64,000 nt of DNA from Gimesia aquarii (lineage in GTDB: Bacteria > Planctomycetota > Planctomycetia > Planctomycetales > Planctomycetaceae). The stretch is from positions 3,354,020 to 3,418,019 of the forward strand of contig NZ_CP037422.1 in the NCBI RefSeq assembly GCF_007748175.1. Reading direction: 5' to 3'. The notes under the pieces were generated by a model. That model saw only the letters and a list, made by a program, of their open reading frames with translations. It did not search any database and was not told where the DNA came from. This document shows positions 34,976-44,294 of this stretch, piece by piece (position 1 is the stretch's first letter; each line of letters begins with the position of its first letter). The translations under genes and the position numbers were made by a program.

Positions 34976-36472
34976 ATGGAATTGAACTACCGAAATTTTT
35001 TTGGTGATCTTCATAACCACAACCAGGTAGGTTATGCACTGGGCTCTCTGGATCGCTCTTTTGAAATTGCTCGAAATCATTTGGATTTTTATGCATTCAC
35101 GCCTCATTCTTACTGGCCTGATGTTGAAGAGTATGATGGAAAAATCACGCATAAGTGGCGAAACGGGTTTCACATTGCTCGTTCTCGCTGGCCTGAAGTT
35201 GTCGAGTTAGCAAAACAATTTGACAGCCCCGGAGAGTTCGTCACAATCCTGGGTTATGAGCGGCATGGAACTGAAGAAGGGGACTATCATATTCTCTATC
35301 CAGACATGGATGGTGACTATGAACTAATTGAAGATTTGGTGGAACTGCAAGCGTTCGCCAGACAAAGAGGCTGTCTACTGATTCCTCATCATCCAGCCAA
35401 CCGTCTGGGGCATAGAGGATTTGATGCCCGAAAATTGGCTTCAGACGTTTCACCAGTTCTGGAAATCCATTCCGAATGGGGATGTGCTGAGCATGACCGT
35501 GCCCCTTTCCCTTATAAGCGACATACAGAAGGAGGCCGTTGGACGAAACATACATTGCAATATTATCTTAACCAGGGTTATCGATTAGGAGTGATTGCAA
35601 GTACTGACGATCACTTGGGACATCCTGGCGGTTACCGCGAAGGTCTTGCCGCAATTAAAGCCACTGAATTGACCCGACCTGCAATCTTTGATGCCATACG
35701 AAATCGGCGAACCTATGCTGTCTCTGGAGATCGGATTGAACTCGACTTTTTTCTAAACGAACACATAATGGGACAAGAGCTGGCGTTCACAGATCAACGT
35801 CAACTCAAAGTCCATGTTCGTGGCTGGGACGTCATTGATCGAGTCGAAGTTCTCAAAAATGGACGTGTGATTCATCGTAATTTTCCAGTAGACAATGAAC
35901 CAGACAACCACTCCTGGGAAAAGCCTGTTGTCTTGAGATTTGAATATGGCTGGGGACCTTGGCCCGCTTTAGGCTGGGGAGGGACGGCTGACTGGAATTT
36001 CACGGTAAATGTTGACGGGGGAAGTATTGAACAAATTCAACCCTGTTTTACAACTGGCCCACTCGATGAATTTCGACGTGATCAAATCCTGGAACAATCC
36101 GCTCACAAGTTGAAAATCCAATCATTTACGGCGCTTAAGCAACAAGTGGATGACTGGTCTCAAAAAGCAATTGTGATGCGCATCCAGGGAGATGCAAACA
36201 CAAAGGTCTCGATCTCCTGTATCGAACCGGGTGAATGCCAATTGTCACAGACTTTCGCCGATCTTGCTGTTAGTAATGAGATGTTATTTACACGTCCGTT
36301 TCCCTGGGAATCAGCCATGCTGCATCGAATTGTATTCCATGATCAATGGGAAACTGAATTTGAACTGGAAGATACTGGAGAGGGCAAACAGGACGATTGG
36401 TACTATGTCCGCGTAATTCAGTCAAATGGGGAAATGGCCTGGTCCAGCCCCATTTGGGTCAATAAAAAATGA
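34976..36472 (+). CDS. PHP/CehA-McbA-like metal-dependent hydrolase
   Basis: A 498-residue protein with an N-terminal PHP-type metallohydrolase domain (about 1-260) and a C-terminal beta-rich domain (about 260-498). Metal ligands visible are DLHNHN (about 11-16), TPHSYW, the IPHHPANRLGHRG segment (about 138-150), EIHSEWG and STDDHLGHPG (about 210-219). The layout matches DUF3604/CehA-McbA-type proteins, some of which hydrolyse carbamate or phosphate esters; the substrate here is unknown. There is no signal peptide, so it is cytosolic. AGGAAG lies directly against the ATG, an unusually short spacing. It lies upstream of the glycolate oxidase genes, 174 bases away. Confidence 0.75.
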   Translation: MELNYRNFFGDLHNHNQVGYALGSLDRSFEIARNHLDFYAFTPHSYWPDVEEYDGKITHKWRNGFHIARSRWPEVVELAKQFDSPGEFVTILGYERHGTEEGDYHILYPDMDGDYELIEDLVELQAFARQRGCLLIPHHPANRLGHRGFDARKLASDVSPVLEIHSEWGCAEHDRAPFPYKRHTEGGRWTKHTLQYYLNQGYRLGVIASTDDHLGHPGGYREGLAAIKATELTRPAIFDAIRNRRTYAVSGDRIELDFFLNEHIMGQELAFTDQRQLKVHVRGWDVIDRVEVLKNGRVIHRNFPVDNEPDNHSWEKPVVLRFEYGWGPWPALGWGGTADWNFTVNVDGGSIEQIQPCFTTGPLDEFRRDQILEQSAHKLKIQSFTALKQQVDDWSQKAIVMRIQGDANTKVSISCIEPGECQLSQTFADLAVSNEMLFTRPFPWESAMLHRIVFHDQWETEFELEDTGEGKQDDWYYVRVIQSNGEMAWSSPIWVNKK

Positions 36473-36646
36473 ATTTCGGATAATCTAAATGACAATGCCT
36501 CGCTTATCTCACCATTGTCATAATTTAAACGATCTGAATTGTATGAAGCGGTAATCAGAGAATTGATTCTTACATACAATTTGTTCTAAAATGTGACTAA
36601 GAGTCTCAAATATATCTTTCAGTCTAAATGAAAGTATCCCACAGCA

Positions 36647-38155
36647 ATGGTTGAACAAACCAGCCAGACGATCACTCAAAAAACTCCTTTATTGGCTGAG
36701 TTGAAAAAGGGAAGTTCTGATTTTTCCTCTCTGGTTCAACAGTTAACAGAAACTGTTGGTAAAGAGGGGGTCTTGTACGATGCACAAGAATTACTTGTCT
36801 ATGAGTGCGATGGATATATCGTCGACAAAAATGCGCCTGACATCGTTGTTTTCCCCACTTCAACTGAACAGGTTTCGAAAATAGTCAAGCTATGCAATCA
36901 ATACAATGTTCCATTCCTAGCAAGAGGAGCTGGAACCAGCCTTTCCGGAGGCTGCCTCCCAATTGGCGGAGGAGTCATGATTGTTCTGACTCGTATGAAG
37001 CAAATTCTGGAAATCAACCTGAGAGACCGTTACGCCATTGTTGAACCTGGAATGGTAAATTTGCATCTGACAAATGCACTTAAAGGAACGGGATATCACT
37101 ATGCTCCAGACCCTTCCAGCCAGGGTGCCTGTACGATAGGCGGGAACATTGCCACCAATTCAGGCGGACCTCACACTTTAAAATATGGTGTCACGACAAA
37201 TCATGTACTTGGTCTGGAGGCAGTTTTACCAGATGGTTCTATCATTGAACTCGGTGGACCTACAGCAGAAGTTCCCGGTTATGATCTACATGGCCTCTAC
37301 GTTGGGAATGAGGGTACCTTTGGAATTTGTACCAAAGCGATCGTAAGGCTCACTCGTGATCCTGAATCACACCGCACCATGTTGGCGGTATTTCAAACAA
37401 TTGCAGACGCGACACGTGCGATCTCCGAAATGATTGCAGCAGGTATTATCCCTTCTGCCTTGGAAATGATGGATCAGGGAATTATCGAAGCCGTGGAAGA
37501 GGCGTTCCACTTTGGCTTCCCTCTTGACGCAGGAGCCGTTTTACTTATTGAAGTTGATGGTCTCGAAATCGCGTTAGATGAAGAAGTACGACAAATTTTA
37601 AAAATTTGTAATGCCTGTAACGTCCGTGAAATTCAAAGAGCAGACACTCCCGAAGAACGGCTCCTCATCTGGAAAAGCCGCAAGCAGGCTTTTGGAGCCA
37701 TTGGTCGTCTGAGTCCTAGCTACTGCACGCAGGATGGTGTTGTTCCACGAACACGACTTCCGGAAATTCTCGAATTTATAGAGGAAACCAGTAAACGCTA
37801 TGGTTTAAAAATCGTCAATGTTTTTCATGCAGGAGATGGGAACGTGCATCCGATTCTCTTGTTCGATGAACGAGATCAAGAGCAAATCCAAAAAGTTCTA
37901 GAGGCAAGTGAAGAGATTCTGGAAAAGTGTCTGGAACTCGGCGGGAGTGTCACCGGAGAACATGGTATCGGTGTTGAAAAAATTAATTTCATGAGCCGAA
38001 TCTTCAATCAAACAGATTTGGATGCAATGGAATCTGTGCGGAATATTTTTAATCCCCGACAAATTTGTAGTCGCGATAAAGTTCTACCACCAATTCAATC
38101 TGATGAAAAATCAACTGTGAAACAGTCTCACCCTACTCGACATGCACCGCATTGA
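36647..38155 (+). CDS. glcD: Glycolate oxidase subunit GlcD (FAD-linked)
   Basis: A 502-residue FAD-binding PCMH/VAO-type dehydrogenase subunit oxidising glycolate (or D-lactate) to the 2-oxo acid. The FAD pyrophosphate loop ARGAGTSLSGGCLPIGGGV is at about 91-109, CTIGGNIATNSGGPHTLKYG at about 161-180, and the C-terminal substrate domain includes NVFHAGDGNVHP and GSVTGEHGIGVEK. A 40-residue polar head precedes the domain and a 25-residue polar tail ends it. It is the first gene of a three-gene unit with GlcE and GlcF in the canonical order, so glycolate is favoured over lactate. Confidence 0.93.
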   Translation: MVEQTSQTITQKTPLLAELKKGSSDFSSLVQQLTETVGKEGVLYDAQELLVYECDGYIVDKNAPDIVVFPTSTEQVSKIVKLCNQYNVPFLARGAGTSLSGGCLPIGGGVMIVLTRMKQILEINLRDRYAIVEPGMVNLHLTNALKGTGYHYAPDPSSQGACTIGGNIATNSGGPHTLKYGVTTNHVLGLEAVLPDGSIIELGGPTAEVPGYDLHGLYVGNEGTFGICTKAIVRLTRDPESHRTMLAVFQTIADATRAISEMIAAGIIPSALEMMDQGIIEAVEEAFHFGFPLDAGAVLLIEVDGLEIALDEEVRQILKICNACNVREIQRADTPEERLLIWKSRKQAFGAIGRLSPSYCTQDGVVPRTRLPEILEFIEETSKRYGLKIVNVFHAGDGNVHPILLFDERDQEQIQKVLEASEEILEKCLELGGSVTGEHGIGVEKINFMSRIFNQTDLDAMESVRNIFNPRQICSRDKVLPPIQSDEKSTVKQSHPTRHAPH

Positions 38156-38227
38156 ATTTAAAGCTAATTCTAGATTCAATTTGAACTGTAAAACGAATAT
38201 TTATAAAAGGCTACTGAAAGCTGTTCT

Positions 38228-39478
38228 ATGTCGTCCACACAATCTGACTCTCTCGAAGAGTTCATTCCCGCATCGCAAACTGAATTAAGCAGGTTCATGA
38301 CGGACAATGCGGCAACGTCTCAAAAACAGATTTTTCCTGTTGGCGGTCGTACCTCGTTATCAGTGTGTTGTGCTTCCAGCCTGTCCGGCATTCAAGTGTG
38401 TACATCCCAATTGAATCGCGTTATCGATTATCCAGTACGAGATATGACGATTACTGTCGAAGCAGGTATGCGAATTGATCATCTCAATGAAATCGTCTCC
38501 GCAGAAGGACAGCGTCTCCCCGTTGATGTTCCTCAGTCCAACCGAGCCACACTGGGAGGGATCATCGCCACTAATACCAGTGGACCTAAACGTTTTTCAT
38601 ACGGAACAATCCGCGACTACGTCATTGGCACATCAGCCGTCGATGGATCTGGAAATCTATTCAAATCAGGGGGCAGGGTAGTCAAAAATGTTGCCGGCTA
38701 TGATCTGAAAAAGATGCTGGTCGGATCTCTCGGATCATTAGCCATAATCAGCCAGGTCTCTCTGAACTTGCGTCCCAAGCCGGAGACTCTCTCCATGGTC
38801 TGGTTTACTTTTGATTCCTACCAGAAAATTGATCGTGCCCTGGAAGCATTGACAACTTCTGGAACGCGCCCCACTGCAATCGAATATTGTAACAGTAAAG
38901 CAGCCAAACAAATTGCAGCAGAATCACGCTTTGAGCTCCCCTGTGAGAACGATGTCATTTGTATTAGTTACGAAGGTTCAAATAACGAAGTTCACTGGCA
39001 AACGAACAAAATCATCGAAGAGTGGAAAGAGTTCTCTCCCCTGAGCGCTCAAATTGTTGATTCGGACCATGCAACCAGACTCTATAATGCATTTGTAGAA
39101 TACCAGACTTCATCAGACGACCCCGTAACTCTTAAGGCAGTTGTACTTCCTTCACAAATGCTGGAATTTGTGGAAGCGGCAACAGAGTTAAATATTGCTG
39201 TCCAAGCGCATGCGGCAGATGGTATTGTTTTTGGCCATTTACCAGACTCAGCCAGTTCACTAGAAGATGTAAAGCATATTTTAAACCGATTAAAAAAAGA
39301 ACCATCTCTACAAACAGGATATCTGACGATCTATCAATGCGAATCAGAATGGGCAGAGGCACTTCCCTTGTTCTGTTCATCTCCTCCTGGATGGTCGATC
39401 ATGCGGGAAATGAAAAATGCGTTTGACCCACATCAACTTTTAAATTCAAGACGATTTGCAGAGCTGGTTGAAACGTGA
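38228..39478 (+). CDS. glcE: Glycolate oxidase subunit GlcE (FAD-binding)
   Basis: A 416-residue FAD-binding subunit homologous to GlcD but shorter. It has the PCMH FAD domain (about 15-190) with FPVGGRTSLSVCCASSLSG at about 36-54, TLGGIIATNTSGPKRFSYG at about 113-131 and VKNVAGYDLKKMLVGSLGSL at about 156-175, and a reduced C-terminal domain ending with MREMKNAFDPHQLLNSRRF. It is encoded 72 bases after glcD, and with GlcD and GlcF forms the membrane-associated oxidase complex. Confidence 0.9.
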   Translation: MSSTQSDSLEEFIPASQTELSRFMTDNAATSQKQIFPVGGRTSLSVCCASSLSGIQVCTSQLNRVIDYPVRDMTITVEAGMRIDHLNEIVSAEGQRLPVDVPQSNRATLGGIIATNTSGPKRFSYGTIRDYVIGTSAVDGSGNLFKSGGRVVKNVAGYDLKKMLVGSLGSLAIISQVSLNLRPKPETLSMVWFTFDSYQKIDRALEALTTSGTRPTAIEYCNSKAAKQIAAESRFELPCENDVICISYEGSNNEVHWQTNKIIEEWKEFSPLSAQIVDSDHATRLYNAFVEYQTSSDDPVTLKAVVLPSQMLEFVEAATELNIAVQAHAADGIVFGHLPDSASSLEDVKHILNRLKKEPSLQTGYLTIYQCESEWAEALPLFCSSPPGWSIMREMKNAFDPHQLLNSRRFAELVET

Positions 39479-39545
39479 GCAACAAAATAACATTATTTAA
39501 CTAAAAATTATTTCATCGAACGAATCATCTCATACGAGTTAATCA

Positions 39546-40907
39546 ATGACACCCGATACTTCTCTAGTGAATTCGACCGCGACTACGAAAGATACAGAAC
39601 AAGTCCCAGGTTCTGAGATACCATATGAAAAATTTCTGGACTGCATTCATTGTGGATTATGTACCGCTGCCTGTCCTACTTATTTAGAAACGGGAAATGA
39701 AAACGACAGCCCTCGCGGGCGTATTTATCTGATGCGAGCCGTGGTAGATCAACGCATTGAGTTATCTGATTCTGTACGAGGGCATCTGGATTTATGTCTG
39801 GACTGTCGTAGTTGTGAGACAGCTTGCCCCTCGGGTGTGCAATACGGTCGTTTGATCGAACCATTTCGGGTCGATATTCATAAAATGGAATCAGCGGCAG
39901 GAACAGGCCCGGAAAGCGACTGGTTCCACCGATGGATTCTCTATCGGCTTTTTCCTTATCCCAATCGCATTCGCTGGGCATTATTACCTGCACGCATCAT
40001 GCAATTTTTGATGGTCGATAAATTGATCGATTCTTTAAAATTGACTTATTTGTTGCCTCAAAAATTACGTCGCATGCACAATCTTTTGCCTCGGCTCCAA
40101 CCTGTCGAAGCTACATTACCAGAAATATTACCCGCAAAAGGCACTCAACGAGCTCGTGTCGCTTTCTTTACAGGCTGCGTTTCGGAGGGAATGTATAGCC
40201 ATGTGAATCGCGCCACAGCCCGTGTCTTACAAGAAAACGGCTGTGAGGTCCTTGTTCCCCGAAATCAAACTTGTTGCGGTGCCATCCATTATCACAGTGG
40301 ATCAGATCAGGCAGCTCTCAAATTTGCTTTACAGAATCTTGCAGCGTTTGACTTAGATATGCTAGATGCCATCATTGTCAATGTAGCCGGCTGTGGTGCG
40401 ATGCTTAAAGATTACGGACACATCGTTGATGAAATTGAAGGTGTCCCCCAAGAGCAGGTTGAAAAACTCAAACAATTGGCTACCAAATTCCGAGATGTTT
40501 CAGAGTTTTTGTTTGAATTAGGACCAGTTCCTCCTCAAGGCGAAATACCAATCCGAGCCACCTATCACGATGCATGCCATCTGGTACATGCACAGAAAGT
40601 ACAAAATCAACCAAGAAAACTGCTTGAATTAGTTCCAGGATTAACACTGGCTCCTCTAAATGAGTCAACCATCTGTTGTGGTGCGGCGGGAAGCTATAAC
40701 CTGACACAACCTGAAATGGCAGATCAACTTGGCCAGCGAAAATTGAAAAACATTCTTGATACAAAGGCTGATGTTGTGATCAGCGGTAATGTAGGCTGCA
40801 CGCTCCAAATTGATTCACAACTGCGTCAGGCTCACAAACCACTCTGGGTTGCGCACCCCATGGAAATCCTGGATCTCAGTTATCGAAATCAAAAACCTCC
40901 AATTTGA
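39546..40907 (+). CDS. glcF: Glycolate oxidase iron-sulfur subunit GlcF
   Basis: A 453-residue electron-transfer subunit. Two [4Fe-4S] cluster motifs lie at the N-terminus: CIHCGLCTAACP (Cys 33, 36, 39, 43) and CLDCRSCETACP (about 84-95). Two CCG domains follow, with NQTCCGAIHYHSG (about 239-251) and STICCGAAGSYNLTQPEM near 376-393, as in heterodisulfide reductase-like proteins. The length and motif order match GlcF. It passes electrons from GlcD/E flavins to the quinone pool. It follows glcE after 67 bases, and a HAD phosphatase gene follows 85 bases later. Confidence 0.93.
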   Translation: MTPDTSLVNSTATTKDTEQVPGSEIPYEKFLDCIHCGLCTAACPTYLETGNENDSPRGRIYLMRAVVDQRIELSDSVRGHLDLCLDCRSCETACPSGVQYGRLIEPFRVDIHKMESAAGTGPESDWFHRWILYRLFPYPNRIRWALLPARIMQFLMVDKLIDSLKLTYLLPQKLRRMHNLLPRLQPVEATLPEILPAKGTQRARVAFFTGCVSEGMYSHVNRATARVLQENGCEVLVPRNQTCCGAIHYHSGSDQAALKFALQNLAAFDLDMLDAIIVNVAGCGAMLKDYGHIVDEIEGVPQEQVEKLKQLATKFRDVSEFLFELGPVPPQGEIPIRATYHDACHLVHAQKVQNQPRKLLELVPGLTLAPLNESTICCGAAGSYNLTQPEMADQLGQRKLKNILDTKADVVISGNVGCTLQIDSQLRQAHKPLWVAHPMEILDLSYRNQKPPI

Positions 40908-40992
40908 TTTACTTAGTTGATCCCCATTCGTTGAAAGACTATTCTACTTCCAGAAATAGTACAGTCTTATTGTTTTTTTAAAGAGTTACAAT

Positions 40993-41664
40993 ATGTCTCA
41001 TACAGTACCCATCCAGGCGGTTGCCTTTGATCTGGACGGATTAATGTTTAATACAGAGCATGTTTTTTTTCTATCGGGAGATGCGTTACTACAACGTCGC
41101 GGTAAAAAAATGACTTCTGAGATCTTGCATGGCATGATGGGACGCCGCGCATTGGAAGGGTTCCAACATCTTTCCAGTCATTTGAATGAACCAGAAGATC
41201 CCCATGAGCTTTGGGTAGAAAGTCAGGAGATATTTTATTCACTTCTGGATCAGCACTTGAAACCGATGCAGGGACTGTTTGAATTACTAGATTATCTCGA
41301 TGAGTTGGATATCCCCAAAGGAGTGGCAACATCTTCACCACGTCAGCATCTAGAGACATTACTCACGCAATTTGACTTGATGCATCGCTTTCAAATTACT
41401 TTAACTGCTGAAGATGTGACTCATGGAAAACCTCATCCTGAAATTTATCTGACGACGGCCCAGAAATTAGGGGTGGGGCCAGAGCGAATGTTAGTACTGG
41501 AAGATAGCGAAACCGGCACGAAATCTGGTGTGAGCGCAGGCGCTCATGTGGTTTCAATACCGCATGAACACAGCGATTATGGTGACTTTAGCTCTGCTCA
41601 TTATATTGCCAGCAGTCTTACAGATGACAAGTTATTAGAACTGCTCTCAGCAAGCAGAACATGA
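40993..41664 (+). CDS. HAD-superfamily phosphatase (subfamily IA, beta-PGM-like)
   Basis: A 223-residue cytosolic HAD hydrolase with helical cap (type C1). Motif I is FDLDGLMFNTE near residues 12-22 (catalytic Asp pair), motif II VATSSP near 114-119, motif III lysine in THGKPHPEIY near 139-148, and motif IV VLEDSETG near 163-170. Such enzymes dephosphorylate small phosphate esters. Its place directly after glcDEF makes phosphoglycolate phosphatase an attractive idea, since that would feed glycolate to the oxidase, but the motifs equally fit beta-phosphoglucomutase-like or sugar phosphatases. Confidence 0.85.
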   Translation: MSHTVPIQAVAFDLDGLMFNTEHVFFLSGDALLQRRGKKMTSEILHGMMGRRALEGFQHLSSHLNEPEDPHELWVESQEIFYSLLDQHLKPMQGLFELLDYLDELDIPKGVATSSPRQHLETLLTQFDLMHRFQITLTAEDVTHGKPHPEIYLTTAQKLGVGPERMLVLEDSETGTKSGVSAGAHVVSIPHEHSDYGDFSSAHYIASSLTDDKLLELLSASRT

Positions 41665-41710
41665 GTTATCACCTCGAATTATCATCGCATAATATATTAG
41701 ATTATCGATT

Positions 41711-42187
41711 TTAAAAAAGCGGTGCACTCAGGTGCCATTTTAAACTGCCAAGTCCAATACCAATCATTGTATCAAATTTAATACAAGCGACATTTCCTGG
41801 CTTAAATGTAATCGAACCACCCCCGATTAAATCAGCAGTACATCGAGCCACGTCCGGCATATGAGCGATAATTGCAATTCTCTCAAATTCGGAAGACCGG
41901 ACGAATGAAATCAATGGTTCCAGATTCAGTCCAAACCCCAGCCAGTTTTGTGGATAACATAGGTCATCATTCAACTCCACAGCATCTTGTAAAATCTGTG
42001 CAGTCTGAGTTGTTCTTACTAAAGGACTGTGCAAAATCAACTCAGGAGCACTCTGATGTTCGCCAATCCAATGAGCCACTTTTCTAAACTGTTGGCTGCC
42101 GTATTCTGATAATGGTCTTGCCGCGTCACCTCCGGGAACAACACCTGCATTTTCAGCTTTTCCATGCCTGATAATTAGTAGTTCCAT
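41711..42187 (-). CDS. sixA: SixA-like phosphohistidine phosphatase
   Basis: A 158-residue histidine phosphatase. The catalytic RHG triplet lies at residues 7-9 (LLIIRHGKAE). The second conserved arginine is in SPLVRTTQTAQIL (about 54-66), and the second catalytic histidine in AIIAHMPDV (about 105-113). The length fits SixA, which removes phosphate from histidine phosphotransfer proteins and, in other bacteria, from the nitrogen PTS. Solo gene, convergent with the HAD phosphatase gene (46 bases). Confidence 0.88.
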   Translation of the reverse strand: MELLIIRHGKAENAGVVPGGDAARPLSEYGSQQFRKVAHWIGEHQSAPELILHSPLVRTTQTAQILQDAVELNDDLCYPQNWLGFGLNLEPLISFVRSSEFERIAIIAHMPDVARCTADLIGGGSITFKPGNVACIKFDTMIGIGLGSLKWHLSAPLF

Positions 42188-42252
42188 CTAACTCCTCTTT
42201 TCGAATGACGACTCAAGTAGCTCTGAATGTTGTAGTGATAATAAACGCAGCG

Positions 42253-43392
42253 TTATGGAATTACCAGTGTTGTTTTCGTGACTGATCTTGGTTTCAAATG
42301 AGTATCCATCCAACCATACATTAATTCTCGAGATTCATGAGCAACCGAGTGTCCTTTTCCATGTACGTAAAATGCAAAGTTCTGTGGGGCCTTTTCCAGT
42401 TCATAAACATCCATGACTTTTAACAACATCAGCACTCGCTGTCTTTGAGTCAGAGGATCTCCATCATTTAATCCGGAAAGATCGAGAAAGGCGCGTGGAG
42501 CAATTAATGCCATGATTTCATGAAAGTCAATGGGAGGCAATTCTCCTTCTAATAAACCCGGGCGAATATGTTTAAAGTATACATACCACCGATCGCGAGA
42601 CCACGCCTCAACTTTAGAATTTTGGCGGAAAAAAGAAGCACTACAGTTGCCGGCCGCCGCTTGAACCCGTTCATCATAAGCGGCTAAGAACATCGTACCA
42701 TGACCACCCAACGAATGACCAAGCGCACCAATTTTATCGGGATTCACTTCTTTCAAAGATTCCAAAACATCAATGGCAATTGAATGCTCATAAGTGAATT
42801 TTCCCACAGCGGTCCACTGGGGATGTTTTTTGTAAAAAGCAGTCGTATCATAAGGTCCCTCTTGGGGTATTCGATGACCGGCGACAAAATGATCTGGTGC
42901 AATAACCACATAGCCTCTGCGACATAAATGATCCAGATATGCTTTATCAGGATTATCAATCAACCCGGCTGCTCGTTTTTTTCCATAGGCGTAAGTACCG
43001 TGTAAAGCCACAATCGCGGGTGCAGGTCCTCGAAGGCTCAAGGGTACTCCCAAAAAGGCGTGTGCTCGTTCGTTTTTTTCAACCTGATAACTAATCAGTT
43101 GTCTACGATAGACTCCATCGACAATCACCGTATCATGAAATTGTAATTCTAAAGCAGGCTTTTTAGGTTTGAACTCGTCACGGATTAGCTTTAAATACTG
43201 TTTCCTGATTTCCTTTTTATGTTCTATCCACTCTTCGGGAGAATTGATTCCTGCAAGTAGATCATCCCAGGGCGAGTTAATTTTGCTGGGGTCAGAACGT
43301 TTTCTTACAGCCTTTTCTTCAGCACATAGCTCAATACTGAGAGTAAGAATTATCAGCGAACAAATAAGCACATTCAAAGATTGAAATCGCAT
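42253..43392 (-). CDS. Secreted alpha/beta-hydrolase (acyl/xylan-esterase-like)
   Basis: A 379-residue exported esterase-type enzyme. The start is the ATG at 43392 with AGG seven bases upstream; a TTG two codons earlier is less likely. A signal peptide covers about residues 5-24. The nucleophile elbow GHSLGG (about 222-227) lies in IGALGHSLGGHGTMF, and the oxyanion-side segment VALHGTYAYGKK in the first half. The acidic residue and histidine are likely near DLSGLNDGDP and GKGHSVAHES. Related planctomycete enzymes act on acylated polysaccharides; substrate unproven. It lies 65 bases upstream of sixA in the same direction. Confidence 0.83.
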   Translation of the reverse strand: MRFQSLNVLICSLIILTLSIELCAEEKAVRKRSDPSKINSPWDDLLAGINSPEEWIEHKKEIRKQYLKLIRDEFKPKKPALELQFHDTVIVDGVYRRQLISYQVEKNERAHAFLGVPLSLRGPAPAIVALHGTYAYGKKRAAGLIDNPDKAYLDHLCRRGYVVIAPDHFVAGHRIPQEGPYDTTAFYKKHPQWTAVGKFTYEHSIAIDVLESLKEVNPDKIGALGHSLGGHGTMFLAAYDERVQAAAGNCSASFFRQNSKVEAWSRDRWYVYFKHIRPGLLEGELPPIDFHEIMALIAPRAFLDLSGLNDGDPLTQRQRVLMLLKVMDVYELEKAPQNFAFYVHGKGHSVAHESRELMYGWMDTHLKPRSVTKTTLVIP

Positions 43393-43511
43393 AAGCAAAC
43401 CTATTAATAAATTACAAATTAGAATGCATTATCACCTAATACTGATATCATTCACAACAGCTTAATACTATTTTTTGAGGTTTTTCCCGCTACCTCTCAC
43501 AAGAGTTCATT

Positions 43512-43964
43512 ATGAAACATATACTACCACTTTCGTTACTGAGTATTTTCATGTTTTCGGTAGCTCAATTATCCAACTTATCAGCAAATGAGCTCAAACA
43601 ACCTCAGAACAAAGTCACGGATGTCATTCATCCCAAAATCCTTTCCAAAACCAAATCAGAACAGATTAGCGAGGTGATTTCTCTTGATAAAATCTCAGCC
43701 GATCAAGGCTCCAGCTATATTGCCCGCTTGTCGATCCCTCGTGCATCCGATCAAAAAACAACTTCGAAGTGTATTTTGTTAGAAGAGGAAAAGCCATTAC
43801 CGCATCAACATGCACGTCACAAACTGATTCGGGAACAGGGCAGGGGACACTATAGTCTTTGGACATACAGCGTTTTATCTTTTTCAACCAGTGATACTTC
43901 CGATCCTCGGACCAATGGCAAAAAATATGAGCTAGTCAGTATAGAAGCTTATTCTCAAAAATAA
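43512..43964 (+). CDS. Small exported protein, unknown function
   Basis: A 150-residue protein with a clear signal peptide (about residues 1-25). The mature part is rich in charged and polar residues, and its last third (HARHKLIREQGRGHYSLWT, then SFSTSDTSDPRTNGKKYELV) looks like a compact beta-domain. No named family is recognised. The frame closes at 43964, and 50 bases later another frame with protein-like composition starts in a different phase, raising the possibility of a split gene. Confidence 0.6.
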   Translation: MKHILPLSLLSIFMFSVAQLSNLSANELKQPQNKVTDVIHPKILSKTKSEQISEVISLDKISADQGSSYIARLSIPRASDQKTTSKCILLEEEKPLPHQHARHKLIREQGRGHYSLWTYSVLSFSTSDTSDPRTNGKKYELVSIEAYSQK

Positions 43965-44016
43965 TCATCGCTTATTCTTACGACCTCAAATCAAAAATAC
44001 TGTCGTAGCTCCTTCT

Positions 44017-44286
44017 TTGGAGCCTCTCGATCAATGGATTCAAAAACAACCAATAGCAGTCTATGAGTGCTATTTTCGACTGAAAAACCCAAGCAAAACA
44101 GATCCGGCAGATTTGATTCAACAGGTCAATACGGAATTGATCTTTCAGTTTGCTCCAAGAGCTCTGGCACATTTGGAAAAAACGAATAACACGTTTCAAA
44201 TGAAATTGACTTCCGATCAAGCACTTCCCCGCGCAAACAAACAGGAAGGGATTAAAGTGCAATTAGTCTGGAATGAGCTTGAATAG
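44017..44286 (+). CDS. Uncertain small frame downstream of the exported protein
   Basis: An 89-codon frame beginning at TTG (44017); the open frame extends upstream to 43945 but has no ATG or GTG. No ribosome site is visible. Composition is protein-like (VYECYFRLKNPS, LVWNELE). It could be the 3' part of the preceding gene separated by a frameshift, a degraded gene, or a genuine TTG-started protein. It runs tail to tail with the phosphatase-cytochrome gene, 8 bases apart. Confidence 0.35.
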   Translation: MEPLDQWIQKQPIAVYECYFRLKNPSKTDPADLIQQVNTELIFQFAPRALAHLEKTNNTFQMKLTSDQALPRANKQEGIKVQLVWNELE

Positions 44287-44294
44287 GCGATATC

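Noticed and set aside
43978-44262. A 94-codon minus-strand frame opposite the uncertain plus-strand frame
   Set aside because: No ribosome site, cysteine/phenylalanine-rich irregular composition, overlaps the end region of the phosphatase-cytochrome gene's neighbour without an operon context.
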